Origin: a virus
Direction: 5' to 3' (one strand)
DNA length: 29,159 bases
IMG/VR virus record: IMGVR_UViG_3300032202_000036
Span: 1-29,159 of that record
The notes under the pieces were generated by a model. The model searched no databases. It saw nothing but the letters and a program-made list of their open reading frames with translations, and had not been told where the DNA came from. Shown here piece after piece: positions 14,104 to 23,024 of the stretch. Each line of letters starts with the position of its first letter. The first letter of the stretch is position 1. Made by a program: the position numbers and the translations under genes.

Positions 14104-14725
14104 GCAACTTGTCAATGAGGCGATACATAGTGTTAATATCGCCTGTTTGACAGATAAAGGCCCTTTCGCTGACATCAAGATTAAAGGTGTTGACGACACA
14201 GAAGGCAAGTATGGTCGTTCCAAGGCCAGGAATATGGCCATTGATGCCTCTAAGGCAGATTGGATGTTCTTTTTAGATGCCGATGATCTGATGCATCCTC
14301 AAGCCTTTAAGCACTTAAAAGAAGTCTTTGAACAGGAAAGCATAGGTTATGTCGCGATTTGGGGGAAGATTGTAGAAGAAAAAGACGGCTGTCTTGTAGA
14401 TCGTTATCAACTGCCGGTTGTTAGAAATTTTGAAACACTGCTTAACGTAGATCCCTACTACACATTGCAAATGGGATTTTTTGTCAAGCGTGATCGTATG
14501 CCGGTTTTTGATGAATCTATGGATACCGGAGAGGACTGGAAGGTCTATCTTGAATTATGGCGTAATTTCCCCTGCATTAAGACGGATAAGCCTTTCATGA
14601 TTAATCGTCGTGGACTTCATTCCGAAGGAGAAAGATCAGCCAATGGCGTCCAATGGCGGGAAGTCGTAACGAAACTGATCGAAGCGGAAAGACAGGCTAA
14701 GCGTGTTTCTTTGTCCGTCGCGTAG
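14063..14725 (+). CDS. Family 2-like glycosyltransferase
   Basis: A 220-residue GT-A-fold enzyme: LDIVIPVGPGHKQLVNEAI at the N-terminus, GRSKARNMAIDASKADWMFF leading into the DxD motif D72-A-D74-D, and a later MDTGEDWKVYLELW segment at the acceptor site. It would transfer a sugar from a nucleotide donor with a divalent metal. The start is TTG at 14063 with GAGG 7 nt upstream, inside the previous gene (41-nt overlap). Short length suggests a compact single-domain enzyme. Confidence 0.82.
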   Translation: MKLDIVIPVGPGHKQLVNEAIHSVNIACLTDKGPFADIKIKGVDDTEGKYGRSKARNMAIDASKADWMFFLDADDLMHPQAFKHLKEVFEQESIGYVAIWGKIVEEKDGCLVDRYQLPVVRNFETLLNVDPYYTLQMGFFVKRDRMPVFDESMDTGEDWKVYLELWRNFPCIKTDKPFMINRRGLHSEGERSANGVQWREVVTKLIEAERQAKRVSLSVA

Positions 14726-15374
14726 CCGGCCGCATAATTTGCAACGGCTTATCGATTATTACGAAAAAACACATGCCTATGTAAAGTTCCTGGTTCGTTT
14801 GGATGAAGATGATCCGTATCTTGAAGATTATCTGAAGCTAGTTATTCCAGATTCCTGGATTGTGCATATCGGCCCGCAAGTCAAAATGGGCGGTGCCATG
14901 CGTGAGACTTTCAAGGAATTTCCAAACGAGCCGTTTTACTCCTTTATCGGTGACGACACGATACCAAGAACAGAGTATTGGGATAAGGAACTGATAGAGA
15001 CCGCCGGAGATTGGCTGATTGCTTATCCCAATGATTTGTTGAAAGGCCGTAAACAGGCCACGCACCCCGTCATCGGTGGTGAATTATTACGTGCCGTCGG
15101 TTATTGGACATTACCTTGCTTGACACATTTGTATACCGATACTGTATGGGATTACATCGGTAAAATGCTTGATTTGCTTCGTTATCGTGAAGATGTAATT
15201 TTAGAGCATTGTCACTGGAGCGTAGGAAAGGCACCAAAAGACGAAATATATATCAGGCAATTCAACGGTAGAAATTACCATATTGAGGACTTGTTATGTT
15301 ACGAGCATTGGAAACGGACTCTGGATGTCAATATCTTGCGCAAGACCATTGCCGAGTCTGTGAAGGCTCATTAA
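14703..15374 (+). CDS. GT-A-like glycosyltransferase, second copy type
   Basis: A 223-residue protein with PSRSRPHNLQRLIDYY at the N-terminus, VRLDEDDPYLEDY, and a DxD-like motif FIGDD (81-85) before a TEYWDKEL helix. It also has an H-W-S-V-G segment near residue 172. This fits small phage or metagenomic GT2-like enzymes. The start is GTG at 14703, 23 nt inside the previous gene. Its sequence differs from the upstream GT2, so it is not a recent duplicate. Donor and acceptor are unknown. Confidence 0.72.
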   Translation: MFLCPSRSRPHNLQRLIDYYEKTHAYVKFLVRLDEDDPYLEDYLKLVIPDSWIVHIGPQVKMGGAMRETFKEFPNEPFYSFIGDDTIPRTEYWDKELIETAGDWLIAYPNDLLKGRKQATHPVIGGELLRAVGYWTLPCLTHLYTDTVWDYIGKMLDLLRYREDVILEHCHWSVGKAPKDEIYIRQFNGRNYHIEDLLCYEHWKRTLDVNILRKTIAESVKAH

Positions 15375-16510
15375 AAGAGTTACTCTATTTTGGAAAGCAT
15401 TATCTAAGCGGTCAGTTTCCCAATAAGGAAGATCCGAACCCGCCTAGAGTGCCGATGACATTAATGCATTGTCCTGATTGCGGGCTAGTGCAATTGCGTG
15501 AAACCGTGAATCCACGGGAACTGTATCATTATGGTTATGGATATAGAAGCGGTACCACGCATACTATGAAATCTCATTTGAAGGATATTGTAGATCGTGC
15601 TGGTACTGAGGTCGACCTGTGTTATCGCTCTGATGTCGTGTTAGACATAGGTTGTAATGATGGGACATTGTTGTCATTCTGGCCAGAAAATGTTGTTCGT
15701 GTCGGCTTTGATCCTATTGCCAAACCAAAGGACGGTTATCGTATCGTTCAGGATTTTTTTAATTATGGCTCATATCGACGCGCGGTGAGCAATCAGACCA
15801 AAGTAATCACTGCTATTGCCATGTTCTACGATTTGGCAAGCCCGATATCGGTTGCAAAAGATATGTATGAAATCCTTGATAACAAAGGAATCGTTATTAT
15901 AGAAGTCGCCTATATAGGTGCTTTATTGAAAGGGGCGTGGGATGGTGTATGTCATGAGCATCTTGAATATTACGGTCTGGCACAATTAAAGCGCATCCTT
16001 GAGAGAGTTGGGTTTAAAATATTTCATGCAGAATTAAACGATATTAATGGAGGGTCAATACAGGTCTGGGCTGATAAAGGAGTTCGCCCGATTAAAAGCA
16101 GTGTTTATGGGATTTTGAACAAAGAATGGATGTTCAATTTCAAGGATTTCAAAGATAACGCATTACGAGCGGCGAGCCGTATTAATCATGTTGTGAAAAA
16201 ATTAAAATCAGAAGGTAAAACAATTGATATCTACGGCGCTTCGACAAAAGGAAATACTCTTTTGCAGTTTTGCGGGATCAAAAACGAGATACGATGGGCA
16301 GCAGATCGCAACCCGGAGAAGGTCGGTAAAGTAACTCCCGGTACGCGTATTCCTATCGTATCAGAAATGGAGTCACGCAATAATCCGCCAGATTACTATC
16401 TTGTGTTGCCTTGGGCCTTTAAAGATGAATTCATCAGCCGAGAAAAAGCCCTTTTAAATAAAGGAGTTAGATTCATTTTTCCGCTGCCCAATTTGGAGAT
16501 TGTCGGATAA
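15296..16510 (+). CDS. Sugar C-methyltransferase, SAM-dependent
   Basis: A 404-residue protein with the three-part layout of NDP-deoxysugar C-methyltransferases such as TylC3 and TcaB9. Part one is an N-terminal zinc module (C19-R-V-C22 and C59-P-D-C62). Part two is a Rossmann SAM domain with VLDIGCNDGTLL (115-126), and the family hallmark HEHLEYYG that carries the catalytic His/Glu and Tyr pair. Part three is a C-terminal Rossmann-like domain (IDIYGASTKGNTLLQF). The enzyme adds a methyl branch to a keto-sugar nucleotide. ATG 15296 has a GAGG SD 8 nt upstream, and the long 79-nt overlap is needed to keep the zinc ligands. No NDP-sugar synthesis genes are nearby, so host sugar nucleotides are the likely substrate. 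Confidence 0.87.
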   Translation: MLRALETDSGCQYLAQDHCRVCEGSLKELLYFGKHYLSGQFPNKEDPNPPRVPMTLMHCPDCGLVQLRETVNPRELYHYGYGYRSGTTHTMKSHLKDIVDRAGTEVDLCYRSDVVLDIGCNDGTLLSFWPENVVRVGFDPIAKPKDGYRIVQDFFNYGSYRRAVSNQTKVITAIAMFYDLASPISVAKDMYEILDNKGIVIIEVAYIGALLKGAWDGVCHEHLEYYGLAQLKRILERVGFKIFHAELNDINGGSIQVWADKGVRPIKSSVYGILNKEWMFNFKDFKDNALRAASRINHVVKKLKSEGKTIDIYGASTKGNTLLQFCGIKNEIRWAADRNPEKVGKVTPGTRIPIVSEMESRNNPPDYYLVLPWAFKDEFISREKALLNKGVRFIFPLPNLEIVG

Positions 16511-17124
16511 TGGCGATTGCGAATTATACGGATCTAAAAACATCAATTGGCAACTGGTTAAATCGCTCTGATTTATCGGCTTATATTCCCGACTTCATTA
16601 CATTGGCAGAGGCAGAAATAAACCGTAGATTGCGTATTGCTGCGATGGAAAAACGCTCGCGATCCGATACCGCGTCCGGTGATACATATGTTGCTTTGCC
16701 GTCTGGGTTTTTGGAAGCCTCAAGGGTTACGATCATAGGTGCTCCAAATCGGGATTTGGACTACAAGCCACCATCTGAACTGCACAAGATGTATGAATCC
16801 AATGTCGGCGGTAAACCTAAAGTTTATACGATAGAAGGGACAGAGCTACGATTAGCGCCAAAAACCGATGCGATCTACACCGTAGAAATACGTTTCTATG
16901 AGAAGTTTGCTGCCTTATCCGATTCTAATCTGACAAATTGGTTGACCGATAATGCGCCAGACCTTTTACTATACTCGTCTTTATCTCAATCTGAATTATT
17001 TCTTAAAAATGATCCTCGCGTAGCAACCTGGAAGTCTCTTGCTGAAAAAATATTCAGCGATATAGTGAAAGAGGACAGAGATAAAAAAGTCTCAGGCTCT
17101 CCGCTGGAGATGAGGGTTAACTAA
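16510..17124 (+). CDS. Head-to-tail adaptor (SU10-like)
   Basis: A 204-residue protein: MAIANYTDLKTSIGNWLNRSDL, FITLAEAEINRRLR, a beta segment with VALPSGFLEASRV and a C-terminal helix region NAPDLLLYSSLSQSELFLKND. This is the recurrent architecture of podovirus adaptor proteins that bind beneath the portal, and it matches my memory of the SU10 adaptor family. It begins in a TAATG overlap with the methyltransferase, resuming the structural gene order after the sugar cassette. Confidence 0.85.
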   Translation: MAIANYTDLKTSIGNWLNRSDLSAYIPDFITLAEAEINRRLRIAAMEKRSRSDTASGDTYVALPSGFLEASRVTIIGAPNRDLDYKPPSELHKMYESNVGGKPKVYTIEGTELRLAPKTDAIYTVEIRFYEKFAALSDSNLTNWLTDNAPDLLLYSSLSQSELFLKNDPRVATWKSLAEKIFSDIVKEDRDKKVSGSPLEMRVN

Positions 17125-17288
17125 TGGCGTGGAATGAGGTTTCCGAAGATACACAAAGCTGGTCGCCACAAGTTGGTGACCAGGATACCGCTATTGTAGA
17201 CATTGCAGTAGTTGACTATGCCATTGTAGAAACAGGCGACCCATGGGAAACAGTCGCCGATGATACACAGACGTGGACTGAACAGTGA
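17124..17288 (+). CDS. 54-residue structural-region protein with internal repeat
   Basis: A short gene starting in a TAATG overlap with the adaptor stop and ending in a GTGA overlap with the nozzle start, which makes it very likely translated. The 54-residue acidic product has an internal imperfect duplication: W-N-E-V-S-E-D-T-Q-S-W near the N-terminus and W-E-T-V-A-D-D-T-Q-T-W near the C-terminus, joined by a hydrophobic IVDIAVVDYAIV stretch. No known function. Position suggests a minor neck or tail component. Confidence 0.7.
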   Translation: MAWNEVSEDTQSWSPQVGDQDTAIVDIAVVDYAIVETGDPWETVADDTQTWTEQ

Positions 17289-18748
17289 TTATTCCTTTCG
17301 GTGAATGGGCACCGGACAGACCGGATTTAGGGAATACAGGCTCTCCAGTAATAAAAAACGTCATTCCACATGAAAATGGATACAAGCAATTACCATCGCT
17401 TGAATCATACAGTGATGCATTATCCTTGTATTGTAGGGGCGCGTTTTCGGCCAATGATATTGATGGTAATGTGAATATCTATTCGGGAGATCAGACAAAA
17501 CTATATCGATTGATTGGCACCACACAGACCGATTCATCAAAAGTGGGGGACTATAGTTGCTCGGCCGATGCTTATTGGCAATTCACAAAATGGAAAAATC
17601 AATGTCTTGCCACAAATTTTGATGATGATATACAGACCATTACGCTCGGTGGATCGCAATTTGCAGATTTGTCCGGAACACCGCCGAAAGCAAGGCATAT
17701 AAGTGTTGTAGGTGATTTTGTTGTTGTTGGAAATACTTTTGATTCAGCAGATGGCAATGTGCCTTATCGCGTCAGATGGTCAGGTTTTGATGATGAGACA
17801 ACATGGACGGTATCCGCTGTAACGCAAGCTGATTTTCAGGATTTAAAGGGTAATGGCGGCTGGGTTCAAGCTATTGTTGGAAGCCAGGAAACAGGCGTTA
17901 TATTTCAGGAACGCGCGATCTGGACCATGCGATATGTCGGGTCACCTGTTGTATTTCAATTTGATCAAGTTGAAGACTCAAGAGGCGCTTTTTGTCCGCG
18001 TGGCGTAATATCAGTCGGTAATATTATTTATTATATTGCCGATGACGGATTTTATGCCTATTCAGGCGGGCAATCTATACCCATTGGCAGGAATAAAATC
18101 GATAAGACATTTTTAGCCGATCTTGATGAAAACTATGTCCATCGGGTTACGGCTGCCGCATTGCCTAAAGATAAAGTTATTATATGGTCTTATCCTGGTT
18201 CCGGTTCAACAGATGGTACGCCTGATAGATGCGTGCTGTTTAATTGGGGTAGTGGAAGATGGGCACAGGCAGAATTTAATAATGAATTAGTTTTGCGTGT
18301 CCAGTCAATTGGCGTGACATTAGACGGGCTGGATACAACACAACCACAACTTGACGCAATGACATTTTCGCTTGATTCGAAGATATTGATGGGCGGTGCT
18401 TTGGAGCTGGCAGCATTCGATACATCGCATAAATTGTCATATTTTACTGGTACCGCATTAGATTCAACATATGAAACAGGAGAGTTTCAGGCAGTCCCAA
18501 ATCAACGTTCGGAGATTACAAGACTTACACCATTAGTAGACGGTGGCACACATAGCGTGCAAGTAGGCACAAGGGACACACAGGCTGGCACGGTTTCATG
18601 GAGTAGTGAAATAAACGAAGAGGCATCTGGTCAATGTGCCGTGAGATCAAATTCCAGATACCATCGTATTAGAGTCAAAAATACCGGTAACTTCAATGAT
18701 GCGGTAGGCGTGGAAATCAATGAAATGATGCCGGTTGGTGAGCGTTAA
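17285..18748 (+). CDS. Tail nozzle/DNA stabilisation protein (gp10-like)
   Basis: A 487-residue, almost wholly beta-strand protein with WAPDRPDLGN at the N-terminus, repeated blade-like segments (ISVVGDFVVVGNT, YRVRWSGFDDETTW, VGNIIYYIADDGFYAYSGG) and a C-terminal jelly-roll-like part. It resembles the beta-propeller nozzle proteins of short-tailed phages (P22 gp10 and SU10 nozzle type), which plug the tail tube and hold DNA in the head. The GTG start overlaps the previous stop. Length is normal for the group. Confidence 0.82.
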   Translation: MIIPFGEWAPDRPDLGNTGSPVIKNVIPHENGYKQLPSLESYSDALSLYCRGAFSANDIDGNVNIYSGDQTKLYRLIGTTQTDSSKVGDYSCSADAYWQFTKWKNQCLATNFDDDIQTITLGGSQFADLSGTPPKARHISVVGDFVVVGNTFDSADGNVPYRVRWSGFDDETTWTVSAVTQADFQDLKGNGGWVQAIVGSQETGVIFQERAIWTMRYVGSPVVFQFDQVEDSRGAFCPRGVISVGNIIYYIADDGFYAYSGGQSIPIGRNKIDKTFLADLDENYVHRVTAAALPKDKVIIWSYPGSGSTDGTPDRCVLFNWGSGRWAQAEFNNELVLRVQSIGVTLDGLDTTQPQLDAMTFSLDSKILMGGALELAAFDTSHKLSYFTGTALDSTYETGEFQAVPNQRSEITRLTPLVDGGTHSVQVGTRDTQAGTVSWSSEINEEASGQCAVRSNSRYHRIRVKNTGNFNDAVGVEINEMMPVGER

Positions 18749-19080
18749 TGGGTCTTTCAACCAATACATTACCGCCGTCATGGTATGACGTTAATGATTT
18801 TTTGAAAAAGATATCCGATGCCGTTAATAACATTTTACGAGGAAAGACAAATAACACCGGGACGATAACATTAACAGATAATGTGGCGACAACGACATTA
18901 ACTGATATCAGGATTGGAATAAATTCCGTTATCTTGTTACAGCCCACAACCGCGAATGCGTCGGCTGAAATTGGTGCGGGCACGATTTATTTTAATACGC
19001 CAGATGGTGGTTCAATCGTGATTAACCATGCAAACAATGCCCAAACCGACAGAACCTTTAAATATGCAATTGTCGGTTAA
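18748..19080 (+). CDS. Small beta-rich tail-region protein, 110 aa
   Basis: A 110-residue protein. The N-terminus (MGLSTNTLPPSWYDVNDFLKKISDAVNNIL) is helical. The rest (GTITLTDNVATTTLTD, INSVILLQPTTANASAEIG, SIVINHANNAQTDRTFKY) is a beta domain found, as I recall, in many phage structural clusters without a tested function. It is probably a virion component near the nozzle or an oligomerisation domain for fibres. It starts in a TAATG overlap. Confidence 0.7.
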   Translation: MGLSTNTLPPSWYDVNDFLKKISDAVNNILRGKTNNTGTITLTDNVATTTLTDIRIGINSVILLQPTTANASAEIGAGTIYFNTPDGGSIVINHANNAQTDRTFKYAIVG

Positions 19081-19471
19081 ATTATACGGCATTCCATCTG
19101 ATGATATTGATTTTGTATGGGATGACGTATTGCCTTTTGTTGAAAAAGCGCTTTCTCGCGATGATGGGAAATGGACGGTTCGAAGTATTAAAGAATCATT
19201 GGAACAAGAACAGACGCAATTGTTTGTCGTAATAGATGATGAGATTATAGCGATCATTATTACACAGATAACCCCATTCCCTGGCAAAAAGGTGTTAACA
19301 ATTAAATTTGCCAGTGGTCGTGATATCGACCGTTGGGTGCATTTGATAAATCATTTCGAGCAGTGGGCACGCGAGAAAAATTGTCAATCCGTTGAAGTAT
19401 GGGGACGTGAAGGCTGGGAAAGAATGTTAAATTATGAGCGCGTAGGTGTAATTTTAAGGAAATCGCTATGA
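19064..19471 (+). CDS. GNAT-like phage protein
   Basis: From ATG 19064 the product has 135 residues: an N-terminal helix (DFVWDDVLPFVEKAL), then strand-helix segments QLFVVIDDEIIAIIITQITP, VLTIKFASGRD, and a C-terminal SVEVWGREGWERMLNYE. This order and the G-R-x-G-W motif match short acetyltransferase-like (GNAT) proteins seen in phage tail clusters. The acetyl-CoA loop is not obvious, so activity is uncertain. An in-frame ATG at 19028 is possible but would deepen the overlap to 53 nt. Confidence 0.68.
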   Translation: MQLSVKLYGIPSDDIDFVWDDVLPFVEKALSRDDGKWTVRSIKESLEQEQTQLFVVIDDEIIAIIITQITPFPGKKVLTIKFASGRDIDRWVHLINHFEQWAREKNCQSVEVWGREGWERMLNYERVGVILRKSL

Positions 19472-20355
19472 GAGTACACACCAAAATCGTAATTGATATC
19501 GCAAGCGGTGATGTCATAGAAGATGAAAGTTACGAATATGATGGTCCTATTATTCAATGTCTAGGGGGTGGTGGAGAGCAAACGGTTGAGACAGGACCGC
19601 CAGCTTTTGTTGTACCTGATATTCGACGTATCCTTAGAAGAAACAGAAGACTCTCAAGACGTGCAGAATTTTTCCCTGGACAGACTTTTGCCGGGTTTGC
19701 GCCTGAACAAGAACAAGCGCTTAATCTACAGACACAACGTGCATTATCTGGCTCGCCTGTCACGCAAGCCGCACAAGGTAATCTTGCCTCGACATTGCGC
19801 GGTGATTTCCTTGCCGGTGGTCCTGGCTTTGATGCGGCTTTTCAGGCAGCGTCAAATCGAATTATCCCACAAGTCAGCTCAGCATTTGGCCGTGCTGGAA
19901 GGACTGGCAGCGGTCTTGCACGTACAGCCATGACCTCTGCACTGGGTGACGCCTTTGCCGGTCTTTTTGGTCAAGAAAGAGGGCGGCAATTGCAGGCTGC
20001 TTCCTTGGCACCCACATTGGCCTCACAGGATTTTCTCAATATTAATGCTTTGGCTGATGTAGGCAGGCAAAGACAGGCCATGGAGCAACAGTCCATCAAT
20101 GAAGCCATGGCAAGACATGACTTTCCCTTTCAGCAATTAATGCGTGAGACAGGTTTGATTACCAGCCTTATTCCTGGTGCGGGTGGCGTACAAAGAACAC
20201 CAACTACCCAGAACCGTGCTGCTGGTATTTTAGGCGGTGCTTTGGCGGGTGGTGCCTTGTTGGGTGAGGGCGGTGCTCTTGCGCCATTATTTGGCGTACA
20301 TCCTGCCTTGGGTGCCATTGGTGGCGGTTTGTTGGGTAGTGGATTACTCGGATAG
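19468..20355 (+). CDS. Internal virion/ejection protein 1 (putative)
   Basis: A 295-residue protein. The first 45 residues are a separate small segment (MRVHTKIVIDIASGDVIEDE, then a CLGGGG turn). The middle is Ala/Gln/Arg-rich and helical (FAGFAPEQEQALNLQTQRAL; RQRQAMEQQSINEAMARHD). The C-terminus (about 245-295) is a Gly/Ala/Leu-rich hydrophobic tract that could insert in a membrane. Such proteins follow the nozzle gene in podoviruses and are ejected with DNA to form a channel across the cell envelope. Function is assigned by position and composition. Confidence 0.68.
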   Translation: MRVHTKIVIDIASGDVIEDESYEYDGPIIQCLGGGGEQTVETGPPAFVVPDIRRILRRNRRLSRRAEFFPGQTFAGFAPEQEQALNLQTQRALSGSPVTQAAQGNLASTLRGDFLAGGPGFDAAFQAASNRIIPQVSSAFGRAGRTGSGLARTAMTSALGDAFAGLFGQERGRQLQAASLAPTLASQDFLNINALADVGRQRQAMEQQSINEAMARHDFPFQQLMRETGLITSLIPGAGGVQRTPTTQNRAAGILGGALAGGALLGEGGALAPLFGVHPALGAIGGGLLGSGLLG

Positions 20356-20364
20356 GGGGACAGT

Positions 20365-21321
20365 ATGGCCTTACTTGCAGGCATGCCATTATCGGCTTTT
20401 ACAGGTCAAAGACAAGGGTTACTGTCAACAAATGACAGAGAGAAACAACTGCGACAGCGGGGATTATTGGGCTTAGCCAGTGGTTTATTGGCGGCGTCCG
20501 GACCTTCCACGACACCTATCAGCACAGGCCAAGCTTTAGGGCAAGGATTACTCAGTCTTCAGGAAGCACAAGGTGGCCTAGGCGCGGGTGTGGCAGATCC
20601 GTCTGCTGTACGTGAATTTCAATTCTTTCAAGGGCTAAATCCAGAGGAACAAGAGCAATTTTTAACTGTTAAACGTTCTCAGCCTTTCCTTGATGTTGGT
20701 GCTGGCTTTGTTGCGCCAAGCCGGGTTGATCCGACACAAGTCAGTCCTGTTGCAGAAAAAGAGCTGCCACCAGCGCAAAGACCAGAAACTAAAGGAGCGC
20801 AGATTACCGCAGAGGAAGAAGCAAGGACTTCCGCTAAGAAACGACGGGCTTTGCCAAAAGCGAGAGGATCTATACGGGCATTTAAACTAAAAGCTGATAT
20901 TGTTCGAAATAAAGTTGATGAAGCGCTAGAATTAATTGGACCCACTACGGCTGGGGCTGGTGCTGCATTGTCCCTTTTACCTGCTACTAAGGCACGAAAG
21001 TTAAGAGGTATATTAAATACTATTGAAGCGAATCTAGCATTTGGTGAGCTCAGAGAAATAAAAGAAACCGGTGGAACACTAGGGTCTGTCTCTGCTCCAG
21101 AGTTAATTCTATTAAAAGCAGGTAAACAAGATATCGACCAAGCACAAGAAGATGCGGATCTTGCAGGAGCTTTACTTAATGTAAAAGACATTATGGATCG
21201 TATGGAAAGAAATTCTTTTATAGCCTTTGAGGAAGATTTCGGGCAACCATTTGAGGCACAACAACAGCCAGATATACAGCCAAGCGTTCCGCCTTTACCA
21301 GAAGGATTTAGTATACGATGA
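20365..21321 (+). CDS. Internal virion/ejection protein 2 (putative)
   Basis: A 318-residue protein with an N-terminal Gly/Leu/Ala segment (RGLLGLASGLLAASG), a Pro/Glu-rich middle, and a helical C-terminal domain (KARGSIRAFKLKADIVRNKV; TKARKLRGILNTIEANLAFG; TLGSVSAPELILL) similar to DNA-transfer proteins of P22-like phages in its I-E-A-N-L/G-S-V-S pattern. A GGGGG SD lies upstream (20354-20359). The stop overlaps the next start (ATGA). It is probably part of the ejectosome. Confidence 0.7.
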   Translation: MALLAGMPLSAFTGQRQGLLSTNDREKQLRQRGLLGLASGLLAASGPSTTPISTGQALGQGLLSLQEAQGGLGAGVADPSAVREFQFFQGLNPEEQEQFLTVKRSQPFLDVGAGFVAPSRVDPTQVSPVAEKELPPAQRPETKGAQITAEEEARTSAKKRRALPKARGSIRAFKLKADIVRNKVDEALELIGPTTAGAGAALSLLPATKARKLRGILNTIEANLAFGELREIKETGGTLGSVSAPELILLKAGKQDIDQAQEDADLAGALLNVKDIMDRMERNSFIAFEEDFGQPFEAQQQPDIQPSVPPLPEGFSIR

Positions 21322-23021
21322 CTATTGCCGTTAACGATAAAACCGGCGAAGTTCTACAATTACAGAATAATCAATGGGTGCCTGCTACGATTGCTCAAAA
21401 TGACAAAGGTGATAGACTTGTTTTGGATGAAGGACAATGGAAACAAGTACCAACGACAAAACCGAAAGAACCGCCAAAGAGAGCGCCTAGAGAATTTTCA
21501 CCCGGAATATTGGGAGGCTTACAGCGTCTTTCAGCCTCGTTAGAAGCGCCATTACCGTCATCTTTCGGTCCACGGTTCGCGGGTGGACTCCAGAATCTCC
21601 CGGAAGGTTTCGCGCAAAGCCTTGCTTTGACTACGGAAGGTTCGCCCTTGTTTCCGCAAGTTCAACCCGGTACGGCTGAGGGTATTACCGAAACTTTCGG
21701 ACAACGTCGCCAAGCATTACGAGAGCAATTCCCCGGTACAGCAGGTGAAATTGGTGAGATTGCCGGTGAGATTGCGCCCGCTTTTCTTGTCAATCCGCAA
21801 TCTGCCGCGAGAACACTAACGCAACGCATGGGGCTCGGTGCGCGTATCGGTGGATTGTTTGGCGCTGGACAATTAACGGAACCGACACAACAAGCTAAGG
21901 GCACATCGGTATTAAAAGGGGCCGGGCTCGGCGCAACAGTCCCGGTTGTAACGGGTGGTCTTGCGCGTACGATTCGCCCGCAAACCCGGCCACAGGTTAC
22001 CCAACTTATGGAGGAAGGCGTTACCCCAACTCCTGGACAAATTCTAGGCGGTGGATTTCAGCGAGCTGAGGAAGGCTTAACAAGCGTGCCCTTTGTGGGT
22101 GACGTCATTCGCGCCGGTCAACGCCGTGCGGTGAGCGAATTTAATACAGCGGCGATGAATCGTGCGCTTGAGCCAATTGGAAAAGCTTTACCAAAAGGCA
22201 GTGCTGGACGCGAAGCGGTAACTAAAGCAAGCGAATTAATCAGCAATGCCTATGACGATATTTTTTCAAAACTTAAAACCGTTGAAGCTGACGACATCTT
22301 TATAAGACAGATTGGCTTGATAGGCCGTGCGGGACAAAGAATGTCAAGCGATCAGGCCAGGATGTTGGAAAACATTATAAAACGTGATGTTACAGATCGT
22401 TTTGTTAATGGGAAAGTCTCAGGACGTTTATTTAAGAAGATTTACAGCAAATTAGGAATGCACGTCAGGCGCTTTGGGAAAAGCGAAAACCCAGACCATC
22501 AGATGTTATCCGAGGCCATTGTTGCGACACAGGACGCCTTGAAACGTGCCGTAGCGCGTGCCAGTCCAGAGGCAAGTGCTTCTTTAAGAAAGGCGGATAG
22601 GGCATTTGCCAATATGGTCCGGGTTGAAAATGCCGCAGGCCGTATTGGTGCGAAAGAAGGGATCTTTACCCCGGCTCAGTTAAGGGCGGCAGTACGCACG
22701 ACAGATACCAGCGGGCGACATCGCGCCTTTGCCAGGGGTCAGGCATTAATGCAGGATCTAGCTGAATCTGGCGAATCCGTATTGGGTGCTACAGTACCTG
22801 ATTCCGGAACACCTTTTCGCTCATTGATGGCAACCGGATTACCTGGACTGATAAGCACTGCTGCTACATCACCATTAGCGCCAATGTTTACCCCAGCAGG
22901 ACAACGGGCAATGGCTAGTATTCTCACCCAAAGGCCTGAAACGGCAGGGTTACTTGCTGGATCATTGCGTGCAACATCACCGAGGCTTTCTGCAATAGCT
23001 GGCTTGCTTGGAGAGGAATAA
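21318..23021 (+). CDS. Internal virion/ejection protein 3 (putative)
   Basis: A 567-residue protein with a short N-terminal domain (TIAVNDKTGEVLQLQNNQWV), a Pro-rich linker, a Gly/Ala-rich hydrophobic region (GEIGEIAGEIAPAFLVNPQS; then LGARIGGLFGAGQ), and a long helical C-terminal half (ASELISNAYDDIFSKLKTVE; ASASLRKADRAFANMVRVEN; RHRAFARGQALMQDLAESGE). This mix is typical of the largest ejection protein in short-tailed phages. No lytic transglycosylase motif is visible. It is the last of three ejection genes. Confidence 0.68.
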   Translation: MTIAVNDKTGEVLQLQNNQWVPATIAQNDKGDRLVLDEGQWKQVPTTKPKEPPKRAPREFSPGILGGLQRLSASLEAPLPSSFGPRFAGGLQNLPEGFAQSLALTTEGSPLFPQVQPGTAEGITETFGQRRQALREQFPGTAGEIGEIAGEIAPAFLVNPQSAARTLTQRMGLGARIGGLFGAGQLTEPTQQAKGTSVLKGAGLGATVPVVTGGLARTIRPQTRPQVTQLMEEGVTPTPGQILGGGFQRAEEGLTSVPFVGDVIRAGQRRAVSEFNTAAMNRALEPIGKALPKGSAGREAVTKASELISNAYDDIFSKLKTVEADDIFIRQIGLIGRAGQRMSSDQARMLENIIKRDVTDRFVNGKVSGRLFKKIYSKLGMHVRRFGKSENPDHQMLSEAIVATQDALKRAVARASPEASASLRKADRAFANMVRVENAAGRIGAKEGIFTPAQLRAAVRTTDTSGRHRAFARGQALMQDLAESGESVLGATVPDSGTPFRSLMATGLPGLISTAATSPLAPMFTPAGQRAMASILTQRPETAGLLAGSLRATSPRLSAIAGLLGEE

Positions 23022-23024
23022 AAC

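Noticed and set aside
20679-21191. Minus-strand 170-residue ORF
   Set aside because: It lies fully inside the ejection protein gene on the + strand and has Ser/Ala-rich shadow composition.
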